Numbered from the stretch's first letter, positions 15,511 to 24,062 are shown. The stretch is DNA of 33,720 nucleotides from Nitrospirota bacterium (GCA_021813765.1 JAKAJM010000022.1:1-33720); one strand, 5' to 3'. A program made the numbers and translations. The notes: a model not told the origin generated them from the letters alone.

Positions 15511-15518
15511 GATAGGAC

Positions 15519-15622
15519 CCGGGCAGTGGCCCTGCGTAACGGCGAGGTGTGAACCCCGCCAGGTCCGGAAGGAAGCAACGGTAAGCATTTTTCGTCGTGT
15601 ACCGCAGCAAGCCGCTGCCCGG
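15519..15622 (+). ncRNA. ffs: Small bacterial signal recognition particle RNA (4.5S-type)
   Basis: About 104 bases folding into one long hairpin: CCGGGCAGTGGC at the 5' end pairs with GCCGCTGCCCGG at the 3' end. The conserved domain IV core that binds Ffh is present as AGGTCCGGAAGGAAGCAAC with the opposing GTGTACCGCAGCAAGCC strand, including the GGAA tetraloop. It delivers ribosomes making membrane proteins to FtsY, with Ffh encoded at 25081. It lies just upstream of dnaX, as in several other bacteria. Confidence 0.95.
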
Positions 15623-15636
15623 TTTTGGTTTTTTTA
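15611..15636 (+). terminator. Probable terminator of SRP RNA
   Basis: The 3' strand of the SRP RNA closing stem is followed at once by TTTTGGTTTTTTT. The stem plus T run forms an intrinsic terminator; partial read-through into dnaX, 43 bases on, cannot be excluded since no separate dnaX promoter is obvious. Confidence 0.55.
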
Positions 15637-15678
15637 TGGAAGATACCTTGTTTGTTTTTAACTTCTTGAATTTTTAAG

Positions 15679-17424
15679 ATGGGCTACCTCGTTCTAGCAA
15701 GAAAATGGAGACCGTCTGGCTTCGGTGACCTGGTGGGGCAGGGACCGGCAGCCAGAGTCCTCAAGAATTCCATCGTCCAGGGCAAGATCGCCCATGCCTA
15801 CATATTTTCAGGACCGCGCGGAGTAGGCAAGACCTCCATGGCAAGGATACTGGCCAAGGCCCTTAACTGCGAGGCGGGACCGACTCCCGAGCCCTGCGGG
15901 AAGTGCGATTCCTGCAGGGGAATAACTGGAAGCGCCAGCATGGACGTCATGGAGATAGACGGGGCATCCAACAACGGCGTAAACGACGTCAGAGAGCTGA
16001 GGGACATGGTAAAATACGCCCCCTCGGCCGGCAGATACAAGGTCTACATAATAGACGAGGCCCACATGCTCTCCGAGTCCGCCTTCAATGCGCTTCTGAA
16101 GACACTCGAAGAGCCCCCGGCGCACGTGGTCTTCGTGATGGCGACTACGGAGCCTAAAAAGATACCTCTTACGGTCTTTTCCCGCTGCCAGCACCTTCCT
16201 TTCAGGCGCATATCGGCCACGGACATCAGGGACCGCCTGGAGCATATCTCCTCCATGGAGGGCCTCAAGATAAGCCGGGGCTCCCTAGAGATCGTAGCAA
16301 GGGCGGCGGATGGCAGCATGAGGGACTCCCTTACGATGCTCGACCAGATAGCATCCGTTTCAAGCGATATCGAGGAAGAGCTCGTGATGGAGCTGCTGGG
16401 CATTACAGGCTATCAAAACCTTGCCGCGCTCTTGGGCGCTGTTATCGATGGCCGCAGGGAGGAGGTCCTTGAGGAGATCGCGGGCTTTGCGGACAGGGGT
16501 GCGGACGCAAGGCAGATACTAAAGGATATTGTAAAGCTGACCAGGGACCTTCTTGTGTACAAGCTTTCAAGGAAACCGGACGAGGCGCTCGAGATGGGTG
16601 AGCAGGACAGGGAGGTCCTTAAGACGCTCTCCCAAACGGCCTCATCCGAGCAGGTGCTGGCGCTCCTGTCTGAGTTTTTGAGGGCGGAGACCGGTCTCAG
16701 GTTCTCCTCCAACCCCAGGGTGGCGCTTGAGGTGTCCTTGCTTAAGGCCAGTTATTTTGGGAGTTTTCTGCCGGTTGGAGAGGCCCTGAGGAAACTGGGG
16801 CCAGGCGCGCGTATAGCCGCGGAATATACGTCAGGCCCTGAAGAGAAAAACGTGCCTTCCGCAGGCAGGCCTTCCCGTCCGGCCGCTCATGCTCCGGCGC
16901 CGAAAAAGGCCATGGTGGGCGATGTTTCTGTCCAACCGGATAACGGGGAGGAGGCCGGGGAGGACAAAGCTCCGGAGGAAGATATTAAGGGCAAAAACAA
17001 AAAGACCCCCGACCCGGCCGGTGACGATGAGCCCAAAGATCCTCCCGGCGCAATGAAAACTGCCGGACCTGGGGATGCGGGAGGGATATTTGCCGCTCTG
17101 GCCGAACGCGCAAAAAATCCGATGGTCATTTCGGCCTTTGCCACGGCTGACGTTTCGATAAGGGACGGAAAAGAGCTTGTCTTCAGTTTTCCAAAGGGGA
17201 TGAACACGGAGCTTTTCGAGGAGTATCTGAAAAAAGACCAGAAATGGCTGGAAGAGGAAGCCTCCGCGCTTTTTGGCGCCCCCCTTAAATTAAGCATATC
17301 CGCGGAACGCGGTGCCGGACTTTCAAAAAAGGACCTGCGCCAAAAGGCCGCTTCCATGCCATTTACGCGCGAGGCGCTGGACCTTTTCGACGGCAAGGTC
17401 GTGGACGTGAACGAAAGCAAGTGA
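15679..17424 (+). CDS. dnaX: DNA polymerase III subunit gamma/tau
   Basis: 581 residues. DnaX is the ATPase of the clamp loader that opens the beta sliding clamp at primed DNA and ties polymerase cores together. The N-terminus LARKWRPSGFGDLVGQ is typical. Walker A is GPRGVGKTS (45-53), the zinc site is C64, C73, C76 and C79, Walker B is VYIIDEA (122-128), followed by LLKTLEEPP and the sensor SRC. Domain III ends near 365; then comes a Pro/Lys/Glu-rich linker (about 390-460) and a C-terminal domain (about 460-575) probably corresponding to the tau part. The Shine-Dalgarno is poor (TTTTTAAG before ATG). The SRP RNA precedes it and ybaB and recR follow, a widely conserved set. Confidence 0.95.
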   Translation: MGYLVLARKWRPSGFGDLVGQGPAARVLKNSIVQGKIAHAYIFSGPRGVGKTSMARILAKALNCEAGPTPEPCGKCDSCRGITGSASMDVMEIDGASNNGVNDVRELRDMVKYAPSAGRYKVYIIDEAHMLSESAFNALLKTLEEPPAHVVFVMATTEPKKIPLTVFSRCQHLPFRRISATDIRDRLEHISSMEGLKISRGSLEIVARAADGSMRDSLTMLDQIASVSSDIEEELVMELLGITGYQNLAALLGAVIDGRREEVLEEIAGFADRGADARQILKDIVKLTRDLLVYKLSRKPDEALEMGEQDREVLKTLSQTASSEQVLALLSEFLRAETGLRFSSNPRVALEVSLLKASYFGSFLPVGEALRKLGPGARIAAEYTSGPEEKNVPSAGRPSRPAAHAPAPKKAMVGDVSVQPDNGEEAGEDKAPEEDIKGKNKKTPDPAGDDEPKDPPGAMKTAGPGDAGGIFAALAERAKNPMVISAFATADVSIRDGKELVFSFPKGMNTELFEEYLKKDQKWLEEEASALFGAPLKLSISAERGAGLSKKDLRQKAASMPFTREALDLFDGKVVDVNESK

Positions 17425-17531
17425 AGGGCTGTCGTCCCGGATTTTTTTGAGGCGCAATTTTAACTTTTATTTTATTTTTTTTGCTGCCGGATTTTAAAGA
17501 AAACAAAATTAAAAATACGGAGGGACTGGGA

Positions 17532-17873
17532 ATGTCAAAGAAGATGCTTGGTAACATGCTGCGCGAGGCGCAGAAGCTTCAGGCCGAGATGCAGAGGCTC
17601 CAGGAAGAGGCCAAGAACAAGACGGCCGAGGCAACCGCCGGGGGCGGTATGGTCACTGTAAAGGCGAACGGATCGGGAGAAGTGGTCTCCATAAAGATCG
17701 AAAAGGATGTGGTCAACCCCGACGACGTTGAAATGCTTGAGGACCTGATACTGGCGGCTACGAACGAGGCTCTGAGACGCGCCAGGCAGATGGTAAGCGA
17801 TGAGATGAACCGCCTTGCCGGCGGGCTGAATATCCCAGGCATGGGCGGACTCGGCGGGATGTTCGGGGCATAA
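17532..17873 (+). CDS. ybaB: YbaB/EbfC family nucleoid-associated protein
   Basis: 113 residues starting at 17532, where CGGAGGGACTGGGA supplies the ribosome-binding site; the frame is open further up to 17481 but those residues are not family-like. YbaB/EbfC proteins form small dimers that bind DNA and are thought to help order the nucleoid. An N-terminal coiled coil (MLREAQKLQAEMQRLQEEAK) leads into GGGMVTVKANGSGEVVSIKI and a C-terminal helix with a glycine- and methionine-rich tail. It is located between dnaX and recR, its usual place, and the recR ATG follows 12 bases after its stop. Confidence 0.94.
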   Translation: MSKKMLGNMLREAQKLQAEMQRLQEEAKNKTAEATAGGGMVTVKANGSGEVVSIKIEKDVVNPDDVEMLEDLILAATNEALRRARQMVSDEMNRLAGGLNIPGMGGLGGMFGA

Positions 17874-17885
17874 GGCGGAAAAAAG

Positions 17886-18488
17886 ATGGCCAGGGGTGTG
17901 ATAGAAAACCTGATAGAGCAGCTTACGAAACTTCCGGGCGTCGGGAGGAAAAGCGCCCAGCGGCTGGCGTTTTTCATACTCAATATGAAGGACGAGGACG
18001 CCCTGGCCCTGGCAGGGGCTATAACCGCCCTCAAGGAGAACGCCCGGTTTTGCCGAAGCTGCTTTAACATAACGGATGCGGACACCTGCGAGATATGCCG
18101 GGATTCCCTCAGGGACAGAAAAAGGATATGCGTTGTGGAGGAGCCCAGCAATATACTCGTGGTGGAACGCTCCGGCGGCTATAACGGCCTCTACCATGTG
18201 CTTCAGGGCTCCCTCTCACCCATCGACGGCATAACGCCTTCGATGCTCAGGATAAAGGAACTGGTGGACAGGGTCTCTTCCCCGGACTGCGCGGTGGAGG
18301 AGGTGGTTATCGCAACCAACCCCAACACAAGGGGCGAGGTTACGGCCAGGCATATAAGAGAGGCCCTGAGCCCTTTTAATGTTGCCGTGACAAGGATCGC
18401 CTACGGGCTTCCCCTTGGGGGCGACATCGAGTTTGCCGACGAAGTGACAATGAAAAAGTCGCTGGAAGGAAGAACAAGACTCGAGTAA
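17886..18488 (+). CDS. recR: Recombination mediator protein RecR
   Basis: 200 residues, normal RecR length. It acts with RecO (and RecF) to load RecA on single-stranded DNA at gaps. The N-terminal helix-hairpin-helix is KLPGVGRKSAQRLAF; the zinc finger uses C56, C59, C68 and C71; the Toprim domain runs about 80-175 with VVEEPSNI and ATNPNTRGEVTA; the C-terminus has the Walker-like YGLPLGGDIEFAD followed by a family-typical Leu/Arg-rich end. It is the last gene of the dnaX-ybaB-recR run; the strong promoter just after it belongs to the next kinase. Confidence 0.97.
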   Translation: MARGVIENLIEQLTKLPGVGRKSAQRLAFFILNMKDEDALALAGAITALKENARFCRSCFNITDADTCEICRDSLRDRKRICVVEEPSNILVVERSGGYNGLYHVLQGSLSPIDGITPSMLRIKELVDRVSSPDCAVEEVVIATNPNTRGEVTARHIREALSPFNVAVTRIAYGLPLGGDIEFADEVTMKKSLEGRTRLE

Positions 18489-18499
18489 ATTTTACCTGG

Positions 18500-18529
18500 T
18501 TGAAAGAAAAAAATTTGTAATGTTATAAT
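18500..18529 (+). promoter_or_regulatory. Near-consensus sigma-70 promoter for the PAS kinase
   Basis: TTGAAA (18500-18505), 18 bases, TATAAT (18524-18529), in an AT-rich gap between recR and the kinase. This leaves a leader of about 85 bases and indicates the kinase is expressed separately from dnaX-ybaB-recR. Confidence 0.7.
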
Positions 18530-18622
18530 TTTTTAAGGCTTCGACTTTATAAATCTGCACGAAAAGCACGTCTTCTCCCCGTCCGTTCTGAAGCTGCAAC
18601 GAAAAAAAGATAAAAACCAGAC

Positions 18623-20458
18623 ATGCGCAAGATCAACATTGAGAACAAGCCTCCGGGGAAAAAGGCCCCCAGGCTGGACCTGTGCTCGATACTCTCCGCG
18701 ATCGGAGATTCCGTTACCATTCAGGACACCGGCTTCAGGATCATCTATCAGAACGAATCTTCCATTGCATCGTCTGGAAAGCATATCGGCGAGTACTGCT
18801 ATAAGGCGTATGAAAACAACAGCCGGGTCTGCGAAAGCTGCCAGATAGAGCTGTGCTTTGAGGACGGCAAAGTCCACCGGATCGAAAGGGAAGTCAAGAC
18901 AGGAAGGGGCACAAGATACATTGATATAACCGCTTCGCCCCTCACGGACGACGAAGGGAGGGTCTTTGCGGGCATCGAGGTGGTGCGGGATGTTACAGGC
19001 AGCCGCAAACTGAAGGAAGTCTCACGCAAAGCAGCCGATACGCTCAGGTCCCTGGTAGCGGCATCGCCTCTTGCGATCATCACCCTTGACCTTGAAGGTA
19101 TCATCACCCTGTGGAGCCCTTCAGCCGAGCGGATCTTCGGGTGGCGGGAAGAGGAAGTGAAGGGCTCTTCATTCCAGTTTATCATGGAGAGGGAAAAGGG
19201 GCGGAAGCAGATAGAGGCATTTCTGAGCAGGGCAAGACGCGGGGAAACAATAAGCGGAGTAAGGATGAAGAGAAGCAGGAAGGACGGCTCCTCCGTAGAC
19301 CTGAACTTTGCAATCTCTCCCCTTAGGGGGGAGACAGGAAACATAACGGCGGTGATGTGCCTTCTTGAGGACATAACGGACAAGGTGCGGATGGAGGAGA
19401 GGGTATCGCAGTCCGAGCGTGACTGGGAAGACGTTTTCAACCAGATAACCGAGATGATCACCATTCATGACACGGACTACAATATAATCCGCGCAAACAG
19501 GGCCGCTGAATCCATACTGGGGCTGCGGTCTGACGAAAAATCCGGGGCAAAGTGTTTTGAATATTATCACGGCAAGGAATGTCCTCCCGAAAAATGCCCG
19601 AGCTGCGCCGTTCTGAAGGACATGCAGCCCGGCACCACGGAGTTTTTCGAGCCTCATCTTAAAAAATTCCTGGAAATAACATCCATTCCCAGGTTCGATG
19701 CCGGCCACAGGCTGACGGGCATGATACACATAGGCAGGGACATTACACAGAAAAAAAGGCTTGAATCGATCGCCAGTGCCGCAACGCTGATGGACAGCAT
19801 CGGCTACGTGTTCAGCGGCATAAGGCATGAGATAGGCAACCCGGTAAACACGGTCAAGCTCATCCTTTCCGTCCTCAAGGAAAAGCTCTGCGGATGCAGC
19901 ACGGATGAGATAGAAAAAAGCCTGGAAACTGCCCTGGAGCAGCTTGTGCGCGTTGAGTTCCTTTTGAAGTCCCTGCGGAACTTCAACATGTTCGAGGACG
20001 TGGAGATAACGGGCATCTCCGTGCCGGAATATTTGAAAAAGTTCCTGGACCTTGCGGGGAGGGATTTTTTGAACAGGGGTATAGAGATAAGCGCGGACAT
20101 AGGCCCGGAAGTGGAGGGAGTCCTTGCCGACCCCAGGGCGCTCCAGCAGGTGCTTTTGAACATCTTTTCAAACGCGGCCGATGCCCTGGCCGGCGCCGAA
20201 AGGCCCAGGATTACCATCCGCGCGGGGCAACTGGAAACGGTCGTGTTCATAACCGTGAAGGACAACGGGCGGGGCATACCCTCGCAGGAGCTGAAAAACC
20301 TGTTCAAGCCTTTTTACACCACAAAACCTAACGGGACCGGCCTCGGCTTGGTTATGATAAAAAAGATGATGGCGAAGATGAACGGCGCCGTGGAGATAAC
20401 AAGCAAAGAGGGCAGCGGAACGGCGGTAAACCTTTTCCTGCCTGCCTGCAAAAGCTAG
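18623..20458 (+). CDS. Soluble sensor histidine kinase with three PAS domains
   Basis: 611 residues with no membrane segment, so cytoplasmic. PAS1 (about 15-130), PAS2 (about 135-255) and PAS3 (about 265-380) precede HisKA and HATPase_c. The H-box IRHEIGNPVN places the phosphorylated histidine at H402; the N-box is NIFSNAADAL, then DNGRGIP and TKPNGTGLGL. PAS1 holds C59, C70, C73 and C78; PAS3 holds C311, C320, C325 and C328 (CPPEKCPSC). PAS2 lacks them. This cysteine pattern also appears in the kinase at 974-5155, so both may read a redox, metal or heme-linked cue; that is inference. No response regulator lies next to it, so it is an orphan kinase. The start ATG has only a weak A-rich ribosome-binding region. 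Confidence 0.93.
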   Translation: MRKINIENKPPGKKAPRLDLCSILSAIGDSVTIQDTGFRIIYQNESSIASSGKHIGEYCYKAYENNSRVCESCQIELCFEDGKVHRIEREVKTGRGTRYIDITASPLTDDEGRVFAGIEVVRDVTGSRKLKEVSRKAADTLRSLVAASPLAIITLDLEGIITLWSPSAERIFGWREEEVKGSSFQFIMEREKGRKQIEAFLSRARRGETISGVRMKRSRKDGSSVDLNFAISPLRGETGNITAVMCLLEDITDKVRMEERVSQSERDWEDVFNQITEMITIHDTDYNIIRANRAAESILGLRSDEKSGAKCFEYYHGKECPPEKCPSCAVLKDMQPGTTEFFEPHLKKFLEITSIPRFDAGHRLTGMIHIGRDITQKKRLESIASAATLMDSIGYVFSGIRHEIGNPVNTVKLILSVLKEKLCGCSTDEIEKSLETALEQLVRVEFLLKSLRNFNMFEDVEITGISVPEYLKKFLDLAGRDFLNRGIEISADIGPEVEGVLADPRALQQVLLNIFSNAADALAGAERPRITIRAGQLETVVFITVKDNGRGIPSQELKNLFKPFYTTKPNGTGLGLVMIKKMMAKMNGAVEITSKEGSGTAVNLFLPACKS

Positions 20459-20482
20459 AGGCAGAGGATAAATGTTTTTTGA
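20442..20482 (+). terminator. Weak candidate terminator after the PAS kinase
   Basis: CTGCCT (20442-20447) pairs with AGGCAG (20459-20464) across the stop codon; a TTTTTTGATTTTT stretch follows about 10 bases later. The gap before the T run makes it imperfect, but it is correctly placed between convergent genes. Confidence 0.4.
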
Positions 20483-20485
20483 TTT

Positions 20486-20863
20486 TTACGCGGCGGTCCT
20501 GTTTTTGGGCCACTGGTTTATTATCTGGAGCAGCTCCCTTATGTAGGCGTACTCGCACCTTGCGTCGCAACGGTTCAGGCTGAACTCTCCAAGGCAGTAC
20601 CCGGGGCAATCTTCCGTTCCAAGCCCCCGCCTGGCATAAACCGGCCCGGTATAGAGGTCCTTGAAGCTTTTCGTTTTTACCGCCATGCTGGTGCCGCAAT
20701 CCTTGGCCGTGTGGGTAAAGATGAACAGGCCTTCTCCGGGTTCTTCAAAATCCGCCTGATACCCGTTCAATGCTAGCTTTCCATCGGACAGGAAATTATC
20801 CCTCCCGGGCCATACCCGCTTGCAGCAGGGACAGATCTTAAACGGGGTTTTTTCGGTATTCAT
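20486..20863 (-). CDS. Small cysteine-rich protein of unknown function
   Basis: 125 residues that I do not assign to a named family. Eight cysteines stand out: CPCC at 11-14 (C11, C13, C14), C56, and a C-terminal group C86, C90, C99, C103 (CPGYC then C-x8-C-x3-C). Such spacing suits a metal or iron-sulfur site, though this is inference. Between them is an ordered-looking stretch with FEEPGEGLFIFTHTAKDCGTS, which reads like a beta-rich core. No signal peptide or membrane segment is present, so it is probably cytoplasmic. It follows mtaD on the same strand with a 48-base gap that includes a possible TTGATT/TAGAAT pair. Regular composition and lack of competing frames make it likely to be real. 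Confidence 0.75.
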   Translation of the reverse strand: MNTEKTPFKICPCCKRVWPGRDNFLSDGKLALNGYQADFEEPGEGLFIFTHTAKDCGTSMAVKTKSFKDLYTGPVYARRGLGTEDCPGYCLGEFSLNRCDARCEYAYIRELLQIINQWPKNRTAA

Positions 20864-20911
20864 GTCTAAATTCTAGTATGCCGCAAAAATAAATCAACCG
20901 GGGCCCGCTTG

Positions 20912-22297
20912 TCAGATCGAATCTTTTATCTTTTCCCCCCACAGCCTGGCCCTTTGTAAAATTTCCTTTTCGTCTGCGGTTACGGCCTGCCCGTCCCTGA
21001 CGGCGAGCCTTCCGTTTACCATCACGTTTTGCACGTCTGAGGGCCTTGCGGCATACACGATATGGGAGAATATGTTATAGATGGGCGTCAGATGGGGCTT
21101 GTCCAGGTCGAGCATGACCAGGTCGGCGGCTTTGCCTTTTTTTATGGAGCCCGTTTTGTCCCCCAGGCCAAGCGCCTCCGCGCCCCGGATGGTGGCCATC
21201 TCGACCACCGTTTTCGCATCGAGGGCCGAGGGGTCTCCTGAGACGGTCTTGTGGAGTTTCGAGGCAGTTCCCATTTCTCCAAGCAGGCTCAGGTCGTTGT
21301 TGCTGGCCGCACCGTCCGTTCCAAAGGTAACGTTCACGCCGGCGCGCATCATCGCCGCAACGGGCGAGAACCCGGATACGAGCTTCAGGTTGCTTTCCAC
21401 GCAATGCGAGACCGCGACTTGCCGCTTTGCCAAGAGCTCAATCTCTTCCTCATCAAGCCAGACGCAGTGGGCGGCTATCACGCGGCTGGAGAGCACTCCG
21501 AGGCTGTCAAGGAATTTCACCGGCCTTTGCCCGTAGAGCTTTTCGATCTCCTCGATTTCCCATCTGGTCTCGGAAAGGTGCAGGTGCACTGGTATGTCAT
21601 ATTTCTCCGCCATCCGGGCCGCCATTTTCTGTCCCTCCGGCCCGCAGGTATAAAGCGCATGAGGGGCCACCGAGGGCGTTATAAGTTCGTCGTTTGAAAA
21701 TTCGTTTATAAGCTCCTTGGCCAGCTCGAAGTATTCGTCCCTGTTCCTGGCGGCCCTGGTCGGGAAATCGAGTATCCCCGCGCCAAGGACTGCCCTCATC
21801 CCCAATTTCTTTACGGCCGGGGCCGCATGGGTCTCATAGAAATACATGTCGTTATAGGTGGTTATCCCGCTTTTAAGCATCTCCAGGCAGGCAAGCTCCG
21901 TGGCGTCGTTTACGAACTCCGGGCCGAGCCATTTGGATTCTATCGGCCAGATGTGTTTTTCGAGCCACTCTTTTAGCGGCAGGTCATCGGCTATCCCCCT
22001 CAGATACACCATGGCGGCGTGGGTGTGCGTGTTAACAAAACCTGGAAGCAGGGCCTTCAGCCGTCCGCTGCCGCCTATGACGCCGGAGGCGTCATATTTC
22101 TTTTCTATTTCGGAAGCGGGGCCCACATCTGTTATCCTGTCCCCGCGGACTGCCACCGCGCCGTCCTCTATCAGCCATGGGCTTTTTTGCTTGACTTTGG
22201 CCGTCTCGCCGCCCGCTTGGGCGGCATTATCCATTGTCAGGACATATTGCGCCTTCAGTATAAAATCGACTTTTTCCTTTTCTCTCTCTTTTCCCAT
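20912..22297 (-). CDS. mtaD: Amidohydrolase, MTA/SAH (or related) deaminase
   Basis: About 461 residues of the metal-dependent amidohydrolase superfamily, TRZ/ATZ-MtaD branch. These deaminate 5'-methylthioadenosine or S-adenosylhomocysteine to the inosine forms. Metal ligands: PGFVNTHTHAAM (H91, H93 from this start), a histidine in VHLHLSETRWE, one in AAHCVWLDE, and the aspartate in FGTDGAASNND. RGIADDLPLKEWLEKHIWP is a mark of this branch. I choose the ATG at 22297, directly after the proS stop; a GTG at 22321 would overlap proS by 23 bases. Between the first strands sits an extra loop (about residues 24-43) not usual in the family. The substrate is inferred from family; guanine- or chlorohydrolase-type relatives remain possible. 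Confidence 0.85.
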   Translation of the reverse strand: MGKEREKEKVDFILKAQYVLTMDNAAQAGGETAKVKQKSPWLIEDGAVAVRGDRITDVGPASEIEKKYDASGVIGGSGRLKALLPGFVNTHTHAAMVYLRGIADDLPLKEWLEKHIWPIESKWLGPEFVNDATELACLEMLKSGITTYNDMYFYETHAAPAVKKLGMRAVLGAGILDFPTRAARNRDEYFELAKELINEFSNDELITPSVAPHALYTCGPEGQKMAARMAEKYDIPVHLHLSETRWEIEEIEKLYGQRPVKFLDSLGVLSSRVIAAHCVWLDEEEIELLAKRQVAVSHCVESNLKLVSGFSPVAAMMRAGVNVTFGTDGAASNNDLSLLGEMGTASKLHKTVSGDPSALDAKTVVEMATIRGAEALGLGDKTGSIKKGKAADLVMLDLDKPHLTPIYNIFSHIVYAARPSDVQNVMVNGRLAVRDGQAVTADEKEILQRARLWGEKIKDSI

Positions 22298-22298
22298 G

Positions 22299-24020
22299 TC
22301 ACATACCGCTTCCCGCCTCACCGGCGGAGATGCCCTCTTTTAATATGGCGACCGCCTCCTGCGGGCTGACCTTTCGTATCTCTTTTGTGCTCCTGTCCTT
22401 AAGCTCAACAAGGCCTTCCTTCAGGGTCCGTCCTCCTATGACCACCTGTTTCGGGATTCCTATCAGGTCGGCGTCCTTGAATTTTACACCGGCCCGCAGG
22501 TCGCGGTCGTCTATGAGCGCCTCGATCCCGGCTGAAACCAGCTCCTCGTATATTCTCCAGGCGGCAGACTCCACTTCCGGCTCATCCGCCGAAATGGGGA
22601 TGACTTCCACGTCAAAGGGCGCGATATTGGCGGGCCAGATCATTCCGTCCTTGTCATGGTTCTGCTCTATGGCGGCGGCCGCTATCCTGGCGGGGCCGAT
22701 GCCGTAGCTGCCCATTATAATGGGCCTTTCCTCTCCCGACTCATCGAGGAAGAAGGCGCCCAGCGCCTGCGAATATTTTGTGCCCAGCTGGAAGATGTTC
22801 CCTATCTCTATGGCCTTTTCCAGTTTGACCGGAGAGCCGCATTTTGGGCAGAGGTCTCCTTCTTTTGCCACATGGATATCGTGCCACGCAGCCTGAAAAT
22901 CGGTCCCTGCCGCGACCCCGCGCCGGTGATAGTGGGGTTTGTTGGCTCCGGTTATGTAGCTGCCCGTCCTCAGTGCCGGGTCCGCGATGATCTTTATGTC
23001 CCCGTGCTCCATCGGACCTATGAATCCCGCCTCCACGCCCAGGATGTCTTTTACCTCCGGTTTCAGGGCGGCCCTGAACGGCCCGATGATGCGCTGGAGC
23101 TTTTTTTCGTGCAGCTGCTGGTCCCCGCGCACAAGAGCAAGCACGGGCCCGCTTTCCGCAATGACAAGAATGCTTTTTATGAAGCGCTCAGGCCCTTCTT
23201 TAAGAAAGCGGCTCACCTCTTCCACGGTCCTCTTTTCAGGCGTATGCACCTCCTGCCCGGTTTCTGCGCTTTTTTCAGGCGCTTCCGGACCGGAAGGAGA
23301 GGGCACCGAGCCCGCGATCTCCACGTTGGCCTGGTAGCCGCAGGACGCGCAGAGCACTATTTCGTCCTCGCCCGCCTCGCTAACCGCCATGAACTCATGT
23401 GCAGCCGCTCCGCCCATCATGCCGGTGTCCGACTCCACCTGGTAGAATTTCAGGCCGCACCTGGTGAATATGCGGTGATAGGCGTCCTCGTGCAGCTTGT
23501 AGCTCCTTTGCAGGGCTTCCACGGAGATGTCAAAGCTGTAACTGTCCTTCATGAGGAACTCCCGAGTGCGAAGGATCCCGCTTTTTGGCCTGGCTTCGTC
23601 CCGGAGCTTGGTCTGTATCTGGTACCATATCTGGGGCATCTGCCTGTAAGAGCGTATCTCCCTGGAGGCGAGCCAGGTCATTATCTCCTCATGAGTCATG
23701 CCCAGGCACATGTCCCTGCCGCCTCTGTCCTTGAGCCGGAACATCTCATCCTTGATATCGAACCATCTGCCGGTCTGCTGCCACGGTTCGGCGGGATGAA
23801 GCACGGGCATGGAGACCTCCTGCGCCCCTATGGCCTCCATTTCCTCGCGAAGGATGCGGTTGATCTTGGCAATTACCTTCCAGCCCAGGGGCAGATATAT
23901 GTAAAGCCCGGCGGCAAGCTGCCTGACATAGCCGGCGCGCAGCATGAGCTTATGGCTTTCCGCCACCGCTTCGGAGGGCACCTCCCTGACCGTGGGGACG
24001 AGCATCCTTGACAATCTCAT
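22299..24020 (-). CDS. proS: Prolyl-tRNA synthetase (bacterial type, with editing domain)
   Basis: 573 residues, full length for the bacterial ProRS. It charges tRNA-Pro in the cytoplasm. Class II motif 1 lies around GLYIYLPLGWKVIAKINRI (38-56); GMTHEE (107-112); motif 2 is RDEARPKSGILRTREFLMKD (140-159); motif 3 is GSYGIGPARI (about 436-445). Between motifs 2 and 3 an insertion of roughly 150 residues (about 225-380) is the editing domain that clears Ala-tRNA-Pro. An anticodon-binding domain closes the protein. The start is certain: GAGGAGG lies 10 bases upstream. mtaD follows at once on the same strand. The 180-base gap upstream is shared with the divergent thioredoxin gene. Confidence 0.97.
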   Translation of the reverse strand: MRLSRMLVPTVREVPSEAVAESHKLMLRAGYVRQLAAGLYIYLPLGWKVIAKINRILREEMEAIGAQEVSMPVLHPAEPWQQTGRWFDIKDEMFRLKDRGGRDMCLGMTHEEIMTWLASREIRSYRQMPQIWYQIQTKLRDEARPKSGILRTREFLMKDSYSFDISVEALQRSYKLHEDAYHRIFTRCGLKFYQVESDTGMMGGAAAHEFMAVSEAGEDEIVLCASCGYQANVEIAGSVPSPSGPEAPEKSAETGQEVHTPEKRTVEEVSRFLKEGPERFIKSILVIAESGPVLALVRGDQQLHEKKLQRIIGPFRAALKPEVKDILGVEAGFIGPMEHGDIKIIADPALRTGSYITGANKPHYHRRGVAAGTDFQAAWHDIHVAKEGDLCPKCGSPVKLEKAIEIGNIFQLGTKYSQALGAFFLDESGEERPIIMGSYGIGPARIAAAAIEQNHDKDGMIWPANIAPFDVEVIPISADEPEVESAAWRIYEELVSAGIEALIDDRDLRAGVKFKDADLIGIPKQVVIGGRTLKEGLVELKDRSTKEIRKVSPQEAVAILKEGISAGEAGSGM

Positions 24021-24062
24021 TTAAAAAAGACCTCCTCTTTTATGTCTGCAGGTTTTTAGACT

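Larger units (their letters stand above)
15183..15518. other. Non-coding stretch between tRNA-Ser and SRP RNA
   Basis: About 336 bases without a gene I can support. It starts with a weak GATCA-TT-TGATC palindrome, then two near copies of CCGTCAA (about 15223 and 15234), then a degenerate inverted-repeat element (15308-15405), then AT-rich sequence leading to the SRP RNA promoter. A 61-codon open frame from 15203 has no family likeness, no good ribosome-binding site and an uneven composition, so I do not call it. Confidence 0.6.

Noticed and set aside
17335-17341. AAAAAAG in dnaX in the correct frame for a -1 slippery site, as used for gamma in E. coli
   Set aside because: It is only about 29 codons from the end, so it cannot make a short gamma form. 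No upstream Shine-Dalgarno-like stimulator or early -1 stop is visible.
22656-24011. Long plus-strand open frame of about 451 codons opposite proS
   Set aside because: proS is complete with all class II motifs. The opposite frame is an antisense shadow of GC-rich coding sequence, with no recognisable family motifs.
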